A stretch of 64,000 nt of DNA from an uncultured Cryomorphaceae bacterium (GCA_937120475.1 CAKZJV010000007.1:2062068-2126067), one strand, 5' to 3'. Positions 33,373-42,480 are shown, numbered from the stretch's first letter. Translations and numbers: made by a program. The notes: generated by a model not told the origin, from the sequence alone.

Positions 33373-33968
33373 AGCCAGGGGAATTTTTTAAGGTCGTCAA
33401 CGGTATCGAGGTCGGTTTTCTCTTCCATCACCTGGTAAGAGAGTTTTAGTTTTTCCATTTGTTTTAAAGTTTCATGGAAAACACTTTTGGTACTCCACTC
33501 AATATCTGCAAATATATTCACCGGCCGGGAGAGCCCCAACAAATAGTAGCCCCCGTCATTAGCCGGGCCAATTACCGCTTCTTTCTCATTCAGCACTTCA
33601 AAGGCTTCCTCCAGCAGGCGGGCATTCATTTCGGGGCAATCACTGCCTATAATCACCACTTTTTTATAACCACTTTCAAAGCCCTGGCTGAAAGCGCGAT
33701 GCATACGTTCACCCAGGCTATCGCCACTTTGCAATTTCTTTTCAAAACTCTGTGGAAGCCAGTCATCTTCGGTATTGACAAAGTCTCCATACCAAAGCTG
33801 CCGCTGTGCCTCCACTTCCAGAGCCGCTGAACGGGTAATGGCCAGCAACTTTTTATATACCTCAACCGCCTGAGGATGCCCCAGGTCTTTTCCGAGTCGT
33901 GTTTTCACCTGTCCCGCTATGGGGTTCTTTATAAAGATCAGTAGTAAGCGGTCTGATAATGGTGGCAT
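33369..33968 (-). CDS. TIGR04282-type (DUF2064) nucleotidyl/glycosyl transferase
   Basis: 199 residues. 'LLIFIKNPIAGQVKTRLGKDLG' is the opening motif of the family, and 'VIIGSDCPEMNARLLEEAF' and 'VIGPANDGGYYLLGL' are the conserved D-x-P and G-x-x-x-D-G-G-Y-x-L-x-G blocks. TIGRFAM calls this rSAM/selenodomain-associated transferase 1, linked to arsenosugar synthesis in some bacteria. It overlaps the upstream GT2 gene by 107 bases and punA by four. Confidence 0.85.
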   Translation of the reverse strand: MPPLSDRLLLIFIKNPIAGQVKTRLGKDLGHPQAVEVYKKLLAITRSAALEVEAQRQLWYGDFVNTEDDWLPQSFEKKLQSGDSLGERMHRAFSQGFESGYKKVVIIGSDCPEMNARLLEEAFEVLNEKEAVIGPANDGGYYLLGLSRPVNIFADIEWSTKSVFHETLKQMEKLKLSYQVMEEKTDLDTVDDLKKFPWL

Positions 33969-34680
33969 CGTCCTTCTCTAGTTTATGATCGTTTATTTTT
34001 TGCTTGTAAAATTCGAGCAGCTCCGCCTGGCTTTTGCCCGACTTATACTTCAGCCATACCCGCAAAAAAATCCATTGCAACCTAAGCGGGCCATTCTCCC
34101 GGTACTTACGCGCTGAAGTTACTACCGCTCTTGGTATTATGGCAAAGGAACACCGTTTTTTAATACGGTGAATAATCTCCTGGTCTTCCAGCATCAGGTA
34201 GTCATCGCGGTAGCCACCTGCTCTTTCAAAACTATCCCGTTGTATGAATAAACTTTGGTCGCCAAACCGGAAATAGTTGACATTAAAGCGGGTTAGCCAG
34301 GCATTAGCTCTTAAAAACCAGTGATTCCAGTCGAATGAAAGGCGGAAGCATCCGGCCGGGTAACCTTCATTGAGTTTCCTGGTAATATCGTGCAGAAACC
34401 CAGTGGGTGGAAAAGTATCAGCATGTAAAAAATAGAGTACTTCGCCCTTGGAAGAACGGGCTCCTAAATTCAATTGACTGCCCCGCCCTTTTTGCGCGGA
34501 TTGCAACAAGCGCACTCCCCTCCGCTCCACTTCATAAAGCGTAAGGTCTGTACTACCTCCATCACATACCACAATATCCGTCCGGTAATCCCGGGTTTCT
34601 TCGAGCAGGAAATCCAGCAGTGGTCCGATAAACTCCTCCTCGTTAAAGGTGGGTATGATAATGGAAAAAGAATACGTCAT
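33862..34680 (-). CDS. TIGR04283-type GT2 glycosyltransferase
   Basis: 272 residues. 'SIIIPTFNEEEFIGPLLDFL', 'DIVVCDGGSTDLT', 'VRLLQSAQKGRGSQLNLGA', 'VLYFLHADTFPP' and 'YFRFGDQSLFIQRDSFERAGGY' are typical of rSAM/selenodomain-associated transferase 2, a GT-A fold sugar transferase. The last ~35 residues run into the next gene in another frame and look extra. No arsM or arsS lies in the window, so a link to arsenosugars is family knowledge only. Confidence 0.85.
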   Translation of the reverse strand: MTYSFSIIIPTFNEEEFIGPLLDFLLEETRDYRTDIVVCDGGSTDLTLYEVERRGVRLLQSAQKGRGSQLNLGARSSKGEVLYFLHADTFPPTGFLHDITRKLNEGYPAGCFRLSFDWNHWFLRANAWLTRFNVNYFRFGDQSLFIQRDSFERAGGYRDDYLMLEDQEIIHRIKKRCSFAIIPRAVVTSARKYRENGPLRLQWIFLRVWLKYKSGKSQAELLEFYKQKINDHKLEKDDATIIRPLTTDLYKEPHSGTGENTTRKRPGASSGG

Positions 34681-34722
34681 AATTGCGTTACCTTGATAGT
34701 ACCGATGGGCAGGCCAAAAGTT

Positions 34723-35826
34723 CTAGCGCAGGGAATAGGTTTTTCCGGGGTGGCTTTGCACTACTCCCTTTAATTCCAAACCCATTAAAACGGTAAGTAC
34801 TTTACCGATGGGCCATTCGGCACGGTAGCCAAGCTGGTCCAGCTCCACTTTTTTACCGGCCTCGCTCAATAGGCGGTGTAATTTTTTCTCAGCCTCATCC
34901 ATTTCAACGAATAAGGCCTGCTGCAACTGGGGTTTCGGGCGTTTTTCCTCCCAGCCCAAAATATACTTTAAGTCTTCTGCACCGCTTATTAAAGCTGCTT
35001 TATTGGTTTTGATGAGGTAGTTACATCCTTCCGAAAAGGTGTCGCCCAGGCGGCCGGGTACGGCAAAAACATCACGGTTGTAGGTGTTGGCAATTTCAGC
35101 CGTGATCAGGGCCCCGCCCCTGCGGGCCGCTTCCACCACTATAATGGCTTCTGACATTCCGGCAATAATGCGGTTGCGCTTGGGAAAGTTTTCGCGATCC
35201 GGGCCGGTTCCACTTATAAATTCACTGATGAGGCTGCCTCCACTGGCCAGAATTTGGGAGGCTACTTTTTTATGGAGAGCGGGGTAAACCGTATGAAGGC
35301 CATTCCCCAAAATGGCCACGGTGGGTAAATCCTTTTCCACGGCTTCTTTATGAGCGCAAACATCTATTCCATAAGCTAAACCACTCACAATAATGGGCTG
35401 AAAAACCTGCAGGTCCGAAATGAAATCGCGGCAAAAAGCTTTGCCATAGTCCGTAGCATTGCGGGTACCCACCATAGCCAGGCAGCGCTGCCGGTTCAGG
35501 TTGGTTTTACCTTTTTGATAAAGCATCACTGGGCCATCTTCGCATAACTTCAGCCGTTTGGGGTAGGCTTCATCCAGGTAAAACAAGGGCGCTATTCCCT
35601 CTTTTTGCAGAAAGGCCAGCTCTTCTTCTGCCCGGCTTAGAACACTTTGTTCCGAAATACTTTGGGCTGACTTTTTGCCGATACCCGGTATTTTCTGGAG
35701 CATTTTACTTTTCTCCCGGAAAACGGCTTCAGCACTGCCGCAATGGGCTATGAGGCTTTTGGCACTAACGGCCCCGATACCCGGGATAAGGGTAAGGCCG
35801 ATACGATATAAAAGATCGCTATTCAC
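34723..35826 (-). CDS. dprA: DNA-processing protein DprA
   Basis: 367 residues. N-terminal helix-hairpin-helix pair ('LTLIPGIGAVSAKSLI', 'LQKIPGIGKKSAQSI'), Rossmann-like core 'CLAMVGTRNATDYGKAFC', 'VSGLAYGIDVCAHKEAV', 'PTVAILGNGLHTVYPALHK', 'ISEFISGTGPDRENFPKRNRIIAGMSEAIIVVEAARRGGALITAEIA' and a C-terminal winged helix. Loads RecA on incoming ssDNA during natural transformation. Start is GTG at 35826. The presence of dprA fits a naturally competent lineage. Confidence 0.93.
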   Translation of the reverse strand: MNSDLLYRIGLTLIPGIGAVSAKSLIAHCGSAEAVFREKSKMLQKIPGIGKKSAQSISEQSVLSRAEEELAFLQKEGIAPLFYLDEAYPKRLKLCEDGPVMLYQKGKTNLNRQRCLAMVGTRNATDYGKAFCRDFISDLQVFQPIIVSGLAYGIDVCAHKEAVEKDLPTVAILGNGLHTVYPALHKKVASQILASGGSLISEFISGTGPDRENFPKRNRIIAGMSEAIIVVEAARRGGALITAEIANTYNRDVFAVPGRLGDTFSEGCNYLIKTNKAALISGAEDLKYILGWEEKRPKPQLQQALFVEMDEAEKKLHRLLSEAGKKVELDQLGYRAEWPIGKVLTVLMGLELKGVVQSHPGKTYSLR

Positions 35827-35881
35827 CAGGAGAATTTACAAAACTCCGGTAAATAGCGATCACAAACTGATATAGAGAGGT

Positions 35882-37738
35882 TTAGCGGGCTATAACCAGC
35901 TTTTTCTCCAGCACACCGGCATCGGTATGTACGGTTAATACGTGTGTCCCGGCTGCCAGCGATGAAACATCAATGGAATAGCGGCCCTGGCCTTCTTCCT
36001 GGTAGGGTATTCTCAAAGACTGGCCGGTAATACTGCTCAATTGCATGGCTTCTACCTCCACCGGATTGTCGAAGCTCAGCTCTACTTTTTGAGAGGCAGG
36101 GTTCGGAAAAAGCTTGGTTTGAACCTTCAGGGGATCTTCAACGGAAAAGAGTTGGATAATATCCACTTTGGTGATGTGGTTGAGGAACATCATTCCGGCA
36201 ATACCAAAGGCATGGTTAAAATCACCTCCCAGGTACAGCTCACCCGAAGGCGTGTAATTCAATGCATTTACCGAAGCGTCCAGAATACCGAAACCTTCGA
36301 TATAGCCATTGTGATAGCGCAAAATATTCTGGCCGTAGGTACCGAAGTTAGGGTAACTGATTTTGCCGCCTGCAAATAATCCGAAGGGGGTAGTTTGCAG
36401 GCACTTAATGGCTACTTCGTGCAAATTGGTTTGCGTGGTAAACTGCCAGGGCTCTCCAATAAGGCGAGTCCATTGGCTACCGTCAAAATAACCCATAGCA
36501 AAGGTGTCCTGCTGACTGGAGCTTAAAAGATCGCAACCCACGTAGAGATTTCCCTGGTACTCCTCCATGGCATTTACAGAGGTAGGGACCCCATTACCCA
36601 GGCTGCCGAAAACGGTTCCGTCAAAGGTGGCAATGTGGTTGTAGGTAACCCCATCGATATCGGTAAAATCGCCTCCTAATACCAGTTCACCATTATGTAC
36701 AAAAAGCTCTTTTACTGTGCCGTTTGGAGAACCCAGGGCTACCCATTGGCTACCATCCCATTTGGCAAAATTTCGAAAAGTTGTTGGAGCCGTTACTTCA
36801 CTTCTGAAAAAACCGGCTGCATATAACTCATTGTTGTACACTTCTACATCATATACAATGTTAGGCAGGGCTCCAACGTAAAAACTACCCAGGGCATTCC
36901 ATTGGGTACCGTCCCATTCTACAACTCCCGCTCCCACACTAGTGGTTCCTGCAGCCCATATATCTCCGGCAATAATCAGATTGGAATTCATTTCCTCCAT
37001 ATCCATCACCTGGCCACTAACCCCGTTGGGGCTTCCAAAAGGTATCCAGTCATAACCCGCTATACCTGCAATGTAAGTAGATATATTGTTGGCCTGTACC
37101 ACACCGGCTGTATCAAAGTTACCGGCTGCCACCACTTCCCAGCTACCATAGGCATGAATAGCATTTACGGGGCCGTTAACACCTTCCTCCATGGTTTCAA
37201 AAGCCTGAAGGGCGGGATAGCCGGGCTGTATCCAGGCCAGTTCTTCGGGAGTAAAACCACTTTGGGCTACCCAATTATCCAGCTTATCCATTTTCATGTC
37301 CAATAGGTAGGCATAATTCATTTCACGGCTGATGGAGCGTGCCAACGGGTCATTCCCACTTTCTTTAATGAGATGACCTACGGCACAATATGTATTAAAG
37401 GGATCAATAAATACCGGTTGCCGCTGGGGGTGATACAGGTTTTTCGGAAACACTCCGGCCTTAGCATATTCAGCGAGGTGCTGCAGGGAGTTGTTGCGAT
37501 TTTTAAGTTGTTCAGGGTTGAGGTGATCGGTTGATCTTTCACTCAATATCCGGTGCACCCAAAAAAGGTGGGCCTGGATAGGGTTCTCTTCAGCCGGCAG
37601 TTCATACAGAACTTCGGGAATGTCGTGTTCAAATGCCCATCGTGTATTAACGCCCTTAAGCGATTCGTAAAGATTCTGAGCGTTGGCCTGGCCCATAGCC
37701 ACAACCAAAATAACGAGGGATAGTAATCGTGTTTTCAT
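35882..37738 (-). CDS. T9SS type A sorting-domain protein with propeller repeats
   Basis: 618 residues. Signal 'MKTRLLSLVILVVAMGQANAQ'. The first ~170 residues form a helical domain with 'NPIQAHLFWVHRILSER' and a 'YCAVGHLIKESG' motif. The middle is a series of ~45-residue repeats with 'W.ALGS', 'LVLGGDFTDIDG', 'LYAAGFF' and 'LYLGGDFNHAFG', as in secreted beta-propellers. The tail ('LFPNPASQKVELSF', 'GTHVLTVHTDAGVLEKKLVIAR') is a type A sorting domain. Divergent from the ECF sigma gene. Confidence 0.87.
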   Translation of the reverse strand: MKTRLLSLVILVVAMGQANAQNLYESLKGVNTRWAFEHDIPEVLYELPAEENPIQAHLFWVHRILSERSTDHLNPEQLKNRNNSLQHLAEYAKAGVFPKNLYHPQRQPVFIDPFNTYCAVGHLIKESGNDPLARSISREMNYAYLLDMKMDKLDNWVAQSGFTPEELAWIQPGYPALQAFETMEEGVNGPVNAIHAYGSWEVVAAGNFDTAGVVQANNISTYIAGIAGYDWIPFGSPNGVSGQVMDMEEMNSNLIIAGDIWAAGTTSVGAGVVEWDGTQWNALGSFYVGALPNIVYDVEVYNNELYAAGFFRSEVTAPTTFRNFAKWDGSQWVALGSPNGTVKELFVHNGELVLGGDFTDIDGVTYNHIATFDGTVFGSLGNGVPTSVNAMEEYQGNLYVGCDLLSSSQQDTFAMGYFDGSQWTRLIGEPWQFTTQTNLHEVAIKCLQTTPFGLFAGGKISYPNFGTYGQNILRYHNGYIEGFGILDASVNALNYTPSGELYLGGDFNHAFGIAGMMFLNHITKVDIIQLFSVEDPLKVQTKLFPNPASQKVELSFDNPVEVEAMQLSSITGQSLRIPYQEEGQGRYSIDVSSLAAGTHVLTVHTDAGVLEKKLVIAR

Positions 37739-37863
37739 AATTCTCGGGTTTTCAAGTTAAGATGGCAGGGAGTTGTAAAAGGTTGCGTTAAAAATAATTA
37801 ATTCTAGCGGGCAACCTTATTTACCTTTAATGCATCTTACTTACAAATTACGGATTGTAGAAA

Positions 37864-38427
37864 TTGGTTCCTGAAGAACTTATAAAGGCCTGCCAAAAAG
37901 GAAAACCTGAAGCTCAAAGTGAGCTTTACCGGCATTTTTACCGGAAGATGTATGGCGTTTGCCTGTATTATGCCAAGGATGAAACCGAGGCTATGGATCA
38001 TTTGCAGGATGGCTTTATCCACCTCTTTCAAAAAATAAAGAAGTACTCTTTTGAAGGTTCTTTTGAAGGCTGGATGCGCAGGTTATTCGTAAACCTTATT
38101 CTGCAAAAATACCGTAGTAAAAAGCTCTTGTACCCTACCGGCCTGGAATCACTGAGTACCGAGGACAATGGCTACGAGAGTATAATTGAAAATATAACTG
38201 CCCAGGATTTACTGGATATTATAAGGGAGTTATCCCCTCAGTACCACCTCGTTTTTAACCTTTATGCTATTGAGGGTTATTCGCATCGCGAAATTGCCGG
38301 GCAACTGAATATAAGCGAAGGAACTTCCAAAAGTAACCTCTCCCGGGCAAGAAGCTTATTGCAGGAAAAGGTGCGGGAGCGATTCCCCGATAGTTATGAA
38401 CACAGGATGAAAAGCAATGGGAAATAA
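37864..38427 (+). CDS. ECF-type RNA polymerase sigma factor
   Basis: 187 residues. Region 2 'MDHLQDGFIHLFQKIKKYSFEGSFEGWMRRLF' and region 4 'LSPQYHLVFNLYAIEGYSHREIAGQLNISEGTSKSNLSRAR' are complete. A stop (TAG 37858-37860) sits two codons upstream, so the only possible full-length start is TTG at 37864. This gives a weak start for a regulator. The last 11 bases overlap the membrane/beta-barrel protein, its likely anti-sigma partner. Confidence 0.88.
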   Translation: MVPEELIKACQKGKPEAQSELYRHFYRKMYGVCLYYAKDETEAMDHLQDGFIHLFQKIKKYSFEGSFEGWMRRLFVNLILQKYRSKKLLYPTGLESLSTEDNGYESIIENITAQDLLDIIRELSPQYHLVFNLYAIEGYSHREIAGQLNISEGTSKSNLSRARSLLQEKVRERFPDSYEHRMKSNGK

Positions 38428-39877
38428 GAAACCGATAGATGAGCTTTTCAGAACGAAATTGAACGATCTGGAAGCAGATACCCCTTATGATGCCTGGCCC
38501 GAGCTGAGGGAGCGCATCGACAGGAAAAATAGCCGCAAGAGAGCGGCCTGGTGGCGCTACAGCAGTGTTGCGGCAGCTGTACTGCTGGCTTTTTTCAGTG
38601 GGTACTATTTTAATCATTGGGAAATAAGCCCTCAAAGGCCTGTAAAACAGGATGGGCAGCCCGGCTGGGTTGTTGATGAGCCTGCTGAGCGTAACCAACC
38701 AGAAAATACTGCCCCACTTTTAGAAGAAGGTGTAAATCCCCGTGAAGAGCGTGAGAATACCGTGGCCGGTTCAGACCACCCAGGTGCTGCCGGAACTACA
38801 CCAAACTCCACTGAAAGCACCCTCCCTCCTAACCGTAAGAACAACGGCCGCGAACCGGGTGGGCATACCACCAGTATTGAACCTGCCAAAAATGATGTTG
38901 CCGTTGAAGCAGAAAGTATAGCTCTGTTGGAACCGGACCATAAAGTGACGGAAACCCCGGACACAGAGGTATCGGAGGAGGAACAGCAGGTACTCCCTGA
39001 ACTTTCCAATGCCAGAACCTACCTGGCTGAAAGAAATTCATCGGATGAAAAGCCTTCTTCAAGTTCAGAAACCATTTTTTCTCAAAAGGTAAAACCCATT
39101 GCTGACGATGCCACACGTAAGCGTTCCCGCAATTCATCCGGGGTAGAGTTATCCTTACTGGCAGGGCCCACCGTTCCTTTTATGGATGTACATGTAAAAG
39201 ATGAAAGCACCATTACCCAAAACAATGTCCGCAATGAAAACCTGGACAATACCTACGCCACCGGTTTAAAGGTTTTGGTAAGGAATGATAACAACTGGGA
39301 GTGGCAGGCCGGTGTTATGGTTAACAATTGGGTGCAGAACAGCAACAACGTTTTGCTGAGCCGTGCTCCATCTGAATCGGTGGGTACTTCCACTGACCCT
39401 AACGCTACGGTTAATAGTGAGGTGAACGGTTTCACATCGGTAGGCAACGTTGCTTTTGACCAGAATGCAAACCGCGAAGTTTCGGTAACCAACGACCTTA
39501 ACCAGTATTACCTGGTGCCTAATATTTCGCAGCAATACCAGTTTGTTGAAGTTCCCGTTGGAGCGGCCTATTATCTGGTCAACGGACGCTTTGAGCTGAA
39601 GCTGCAGGCCGGTGTCAATACCCGTATTCTTTCCAACAGCACCGTTTACCTTGAATACCCCGATGGCACTACCAGTGATTTTGAAGGATTGAAGCCCAAT
39701 GATCTTTCGCTGCAATTAAGTACCGGCCCCGGCTTTGCTTATCGCCTGGCTCCACGGTTAAAGCTGAGGATAGACCCCATGCTTTATTATGGTATTACCC
39801 CTGTAAACCGGGGTGATGATGTGGAGACCTATTACCACCAACTGCTGTTTTTCTCTGGTATTTCGTACCGGTTTTAA
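38417..39877 (+). CDS. anti-sigma-like membrane protein with outer-membrane beta-barrel domain
   Basis: 486 residues. The N-terminal ~45 residues ('IDELFRTKLNDLEADTPYDAWPELRERID') resemble anti-sigma cytoplasmic tails. One membrane helix follows ('SVAAAVLLAFFSGYYF', ~50-65), then a ~170-residue Glu/Pro/Thr-rich disordered linker. The C-terminal ~230 residues have alternating strands beginning 'VELSLLAGPTVPF' and ending 'LLFFSGISYRF', i.e. a PorT/OMP_b-brl type barrel with terminal aromatic. It thus seems to connect inner and outer membranes. Overlaps the sigma gene by 11 bases. Confidence 0.75.
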   Translation: MGNKKPIDELFRTKLNDLEADTPYDAWPELRERIDRKNSRKRAAWWRYSSVAAAVLLAFFSGYYFNHWEISPQRPVKQDGQPGWVVDEPAERNQPENTAPLLEEGVNPREERENTVAGSDHPGAAGTTPNSTESTLPPNRKNNGREPGGHTTSIEPAKNDVAVEAESIALLEPDHKVTETPDTEVSEEEQQVLPELSNARTYLAERNSSDEKPSSSSETIFSQKVKPIADDATRKRSRNSSGVELSLLAGPTVPFMDVHVKDESTITQNNVRNENLDNTYATGLKVLVRNDNNWEWQAGVMVNNWVQNSNNVLLSRAPSESVGTSTDPNATVNSEVNGFTSVGNVAFDQNANREVSVTNDLNQYYLVPNISQQYQFVEVPVGAAYYLVNGRFELKLQAGVNTRILSNSTVYLEYPDGTTSDFEGLKPNDLSLQLSTGPGFAYRLAPRLKLRIDPMLYYGITPVNRGDDVETYYHQLLFFSGISYRF

Positions 39878-39897
39878 ACGTTTTTAGGGCGTTTTTG

Positions 39898-39905
39898 TAT
39901 ATTTG
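39898..39905 (+). promoter_or_regulatory. -7 box TATATTTG
   Basis: TAnnTTTG match ending eight bases before the ATG at 39914, so the transcript leader would be nearly absent. Confidence 0.4.
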
Positions 39906-39913
39906 GTGGTTGT

Positions 39914-40951
39914 ATGGAGCCAACCATTGATAAACATATAGGTCGCTTACTTTTCGATCACGAATGTGTGGTAGTTCCCGGTTTTGGTGCTTTTCTTACG
40001 CGCCATTACCCGGCTGAAATCAATAGTGCTACGCACATGATGCGCCCCCCTTCGAGAAGGGTTTCCTTTAATTCGCGCATCAAGGAAAACGATGGCCTGC
40101 TGGCCAAGTACATCAGCATTTATGAAAATCGCTCCTACAATGAAGCACTGGATAGCATCAGTATTTTTGTGCGCAGCTGGAAGCGAATTCTCAAGACCGG
40201 TAAAAAAGTAAACCTGCCCGGTATCGGAAGGCTTTACCTGGACAAGGAAGAAAAAATACAATTCAACCCGGCTATCGATGTGAACTATGATAAGTCTTCC
40301 TTTGGTCTTTCCATATTCCGATCCCCGGCCGTACACCGTGAAGCTGAAATCAAAAAATCCGTTCAGCGCGCTATCGACCTTCATATTCCACCACGTACTG
40401 ACCAGGAAAGGCAGAGAAGAGCTCTTCCTTTTTTGAGGTGGGCGGCAGTTTTAGCTCCCTTTTTGGCTTTAGGTGTAACCGCAGCTGTTTACCTGAGTAA
40501 TAACCCGGGGCCTTACCATGTTATTTCCGGCTTCAACCCTTTTAATACCAATGAAGCCCCCCAGGAGCAAACTCTTCCTGAACCCGCGCTTAAAGAAGTT
40601 ACTGAAACGGAATTGAGTACCCCGATTATATCGGATGAAGCACCATACCAGGCGGATGAAAGCTCAATCCCGGTTGAAGAAAAAGAGGTTCCTGTAAAGG
40701 CCGGGGTAACACCAAAGGCAACTCAACCGGGGTCTCACCACATTATAGTGGGCTCTTTTAAAGAAGCTATTAACGCTCAAAATTACGTTGCTGAATTACA
40801 GTCCAGAGGTTATGATGCCTACCTGGCCGCTGGCGATGCTCGCTTTAACCGTGTAGCCATCGGTAATTATAGAACGGCCGAAAGTGCCCATGCAGAACTT
40901 TCTTCCATTAAAAGCCAGGTAAATGCTGGTGCCTGGGTTTATTCTAATTGA
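39914..40951 (+). CDS. HU-CCDC81 and SPOR domain protein
   Basis: 345 residues. The N-terminal ~130 residues form two HU-like domains of the CCDC81 type ('IGRLLFDHECVVVPGFGAFLTRHYPAEI', 'ILKTGKKVNLPGIGRLYLDKEEKIQFNP'). One membrane helix at ~175-190 ('AVLAPFLALGVTAAVYLS'), an acidic linker, and a C-terminal SPOR domain ('HHIIVGSFKEAINAQNYVAELQSRGYDAYL...RVAIGNYRTAESAHAEL') that binds denuded peptidoglycan. Probably links the cell wall/division site to a cytoplasmic partner. Confidence 0.88.
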   Translation: MEPTIDKHIGRLLFDHECVVVPGFGAFLTRHYPAEINSATHMMRPPSRRVSFNSRIKENDGLLAKYISIYENRSYNEALDSISIFVRSWKRILKTGKKVNLPGIGRLYLDKEEKIQFNPAIDVNYDKSSFGLSIFRSPAVHREAEIKKSVQRAIDLHIPPRTDQERQRRALPFLRWAAVLAPFLALGVTAAVYLSNNPGPYHVISGFNPFNTNEAPQEQTLPEPALKEVTETELSTPIISDEAPYQADESSIPVEEKEVPVKAGVTPKATQPGSHHIIVGSFKEAINAQNYVAELQSRGYDAYLAAGDARFNRVAIGNYRTAESAHAELSSIKSQVNAGAWVYSN

Positions 40952-40953
40952 GT

Positions 40954-40961
40954 TAATTTTG
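40954..40961 (+). promoter_or_regulatory. -7 box TAATTTTG
   Basis: TAnnTTTG match 16 bases before the thioesterase ATG; starts just after the stop of the previous gene. Confidence 0.4.
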
Positions 40962-40977
40962 CCGGAAATTTATCCGG

Positions 40978-41547
40978 ATGAAAGCCAGAACCCCTAAAGA
41001 ATCCCTTACCATACTTACGGAAATCGTTTTACCCAACGATACCAACAACCTCAAGAATCTTTTTGGTGGCCGCCTGTTAAGCTGGATGGACCGCGCATCA
41101 GCGATTTCGGCTCATCGCCACTGCAAACGAATTGTAGTAACCAGCTCGGTAAACAACGTATCGTTTAACCAACCGGTGCCCCAAGGTAGTATTGTAACCA
41201 TTGAAGCCAAGGTTTCAAGGGCCTTTACCTCCAGTATTGAAGTTTTCGTGGACGTGTATATCGAGGACCAGACGGTGGCCGGTAAAAAAACCAAGGCCAA
41301 TGAAGCCATTTATACTTTTGTGGCGGTAGATCAACTGGGGAACCCTATTAATGTACCGCCATTGATCCCCGAAACCGACCAGGAGAAAAAACGTTACGAA
41401 GGTGCTCTCCGCAGAAAACAGTTGGCGTTGATCCTTGCCGGTAAAATGAAGCCCAAGGATGCCACCGAATTAAAGGCACTCTTCTTTTCGCCTGAAGAAA
41501 TTGTGAACTTAGAGAATCACGAAAAGGAAAGTAAGGATCAGGGATAG
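40978..41547 (+). CDS. acyl-CoA thioesterase (hotdog fold)
   Basis: 189 residues. 'EIVLPNDTNNLKNLFGGRLLSWMDRASAISAHRHCKR' is the YciA/BACH-type hotdog signature, with the N-x-x-G-G-x-x-L-x-x-x-D catalytic stretch. 'ASVNNVSF'-like and 'FVAVDQLGNPINVPPLIPET' follow. It hydrolyses acyl-CoA. The C-terminal ~40 residues are an extra helical tail that overlaps the convergent DUF6427 gene by 39 bases. Confidence 0.88.
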   Translation: MKARTPKESLTILTEIVLPNDTNNLKNLFGGRLLSWMDRASAISAHRHCKRIVVTSSVNNVSFNQPVPQGSIVTIEAKVSRAFTSSIEVFVDVYIEDQTVAGKKTKANEAIYTFVAVDQLGNPINVPPLIPETDQEKKRYEGALRRKQLALILAGKMKPKDATELKALFFSPEEIVNLENHEKESKDQG

Positions 41548-42459
41548 GTAAACCAGATCTTTAAGCCACCACCTGGAGACATACTGAACCAGGTTGCTCA
41601 AAAAAACAGATACCCCAAAAGCGGTGATTATCATGCTGGCCCAGGGGCCTTTCCATATAATGGCCAGCAGGCAGCCCAGTACAATAAGCACCATGTTAAA
41701 ATTCAGGAATTGCCTCTTCTGGATTTTCGCATAATTAAGGGCTTTGGCATATTCGGCTATGGCCATTAGCATAACCAGTAGCAGAAAGCCAAATGGCCAA
41801 AGACTGTTCCAATCCCAGTCAAAGCCTCGCCAGGAGTAAAGGCTCAGCAAATTCCAGAATTCTTCGATAAAAGAAAAAGGAGTGAAAAAGAAATACAGGC
41901 TAAACACCAGAAAGTAAAAAGCAAACAACCCGATAACCGGCACCAAAAAAGTTCGAAGGTTAAAATGTCCGAAAAGCAAAGCCGCGGCCCAGCAAAGCAG
42001 TATAAAGATCAGGGCCGGGGGGAAATAAAAGGACAACAACCCGGCCAGGAAACTGATGTTGAAGAGGATGTGTAGCACCCCGGCCGTTGCCTTGATCATG
42101 GCAAAAAAGTGCTGGAAAATCACAATAATGAGCGGAGTGGCCAACAGCATAGCCGGTTGGTTACTGTAAGCCGCAAACAAATAAATACAAACCGAAAGTA
42201 TGGGTACCAGGTAATGGCTGCCCTTTAAATGTCCATTGCTGATAAGAACACTGTTGAACCATGCGCTAAAAACGGGAATGAGTATTAAAGAGGAGTACTG
42301 GAATATTACCGGGGCCACCTGAATGGTGAAGCCGGGCAACTTCATGGTGGTATAGTGAAAATCGTTAAAAAACACACCTACCCCTATCAGCAGGAATGAT
42401 ACGATCAAAGAAGCGGCAAGTGACTGTACACTTAAGTTGTTAAATAGTCTTGCCAGCAT
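41509..42459 (-). CDS. DUF6427 family membrane protein
   Basis: 316 residues with about ten membrane helices, starting 'MLARLFNNLSVQSLAASLIVSFLLIGVGVFFN' and with 'FNISFLAGLLSFYFPPALIFILLCWAALLF'-like features and 'RTFLVPVIGLFAFYFLVFSLYFF'. This arrangement next to DUF6341 and purD is the one I know from Flavobacteriales. Function unknown. Confidence 0.75.
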   Translation of the reverse strand: MLARLFNNLSVQSLAASLIVSFLLIGVGVFFNDFHYTTMKLPGFTIQVAPVIFQYSSLILIPVFSAWFNSVLISNGHLKGSHYLVPILSVCIYLFAAYSNQPAMLLATPLIIVIFQHFFAMIKATAGVLHILFNISFLAGLLSFYFPPALIFILLCWAAALLFGHFNLRTFLVPVIGLFAFYFLVFSLYFFFTPFSFIEEFWNLLSLYSWRGFDWDWNSLWPFGFLLLVMLMAIAEYAKALNYAKIQKRQFLNFNMVLIVLGCLLAIIWKGPWASMIITAFGVSVFLSNLVQYVSRWWLKDLVYLSLILTFLFVIL

Positions 42460-42480
42460 ACGGCTTTTTATCTAATTTTG
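42450..42480 (+). promoter_or_regulatory. Bacteroidetes promoter TTG-N20-TAATTTTG
   Basis: TTG at 42450-42452 and TAATTTTG at 42473-42480 with a 20-base spacer, the canonical flavobacterial layout, 17 bases before the ATG at 42498. It overlaps the start of the divergent DUF6427 gene. Confidence 0.7.
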
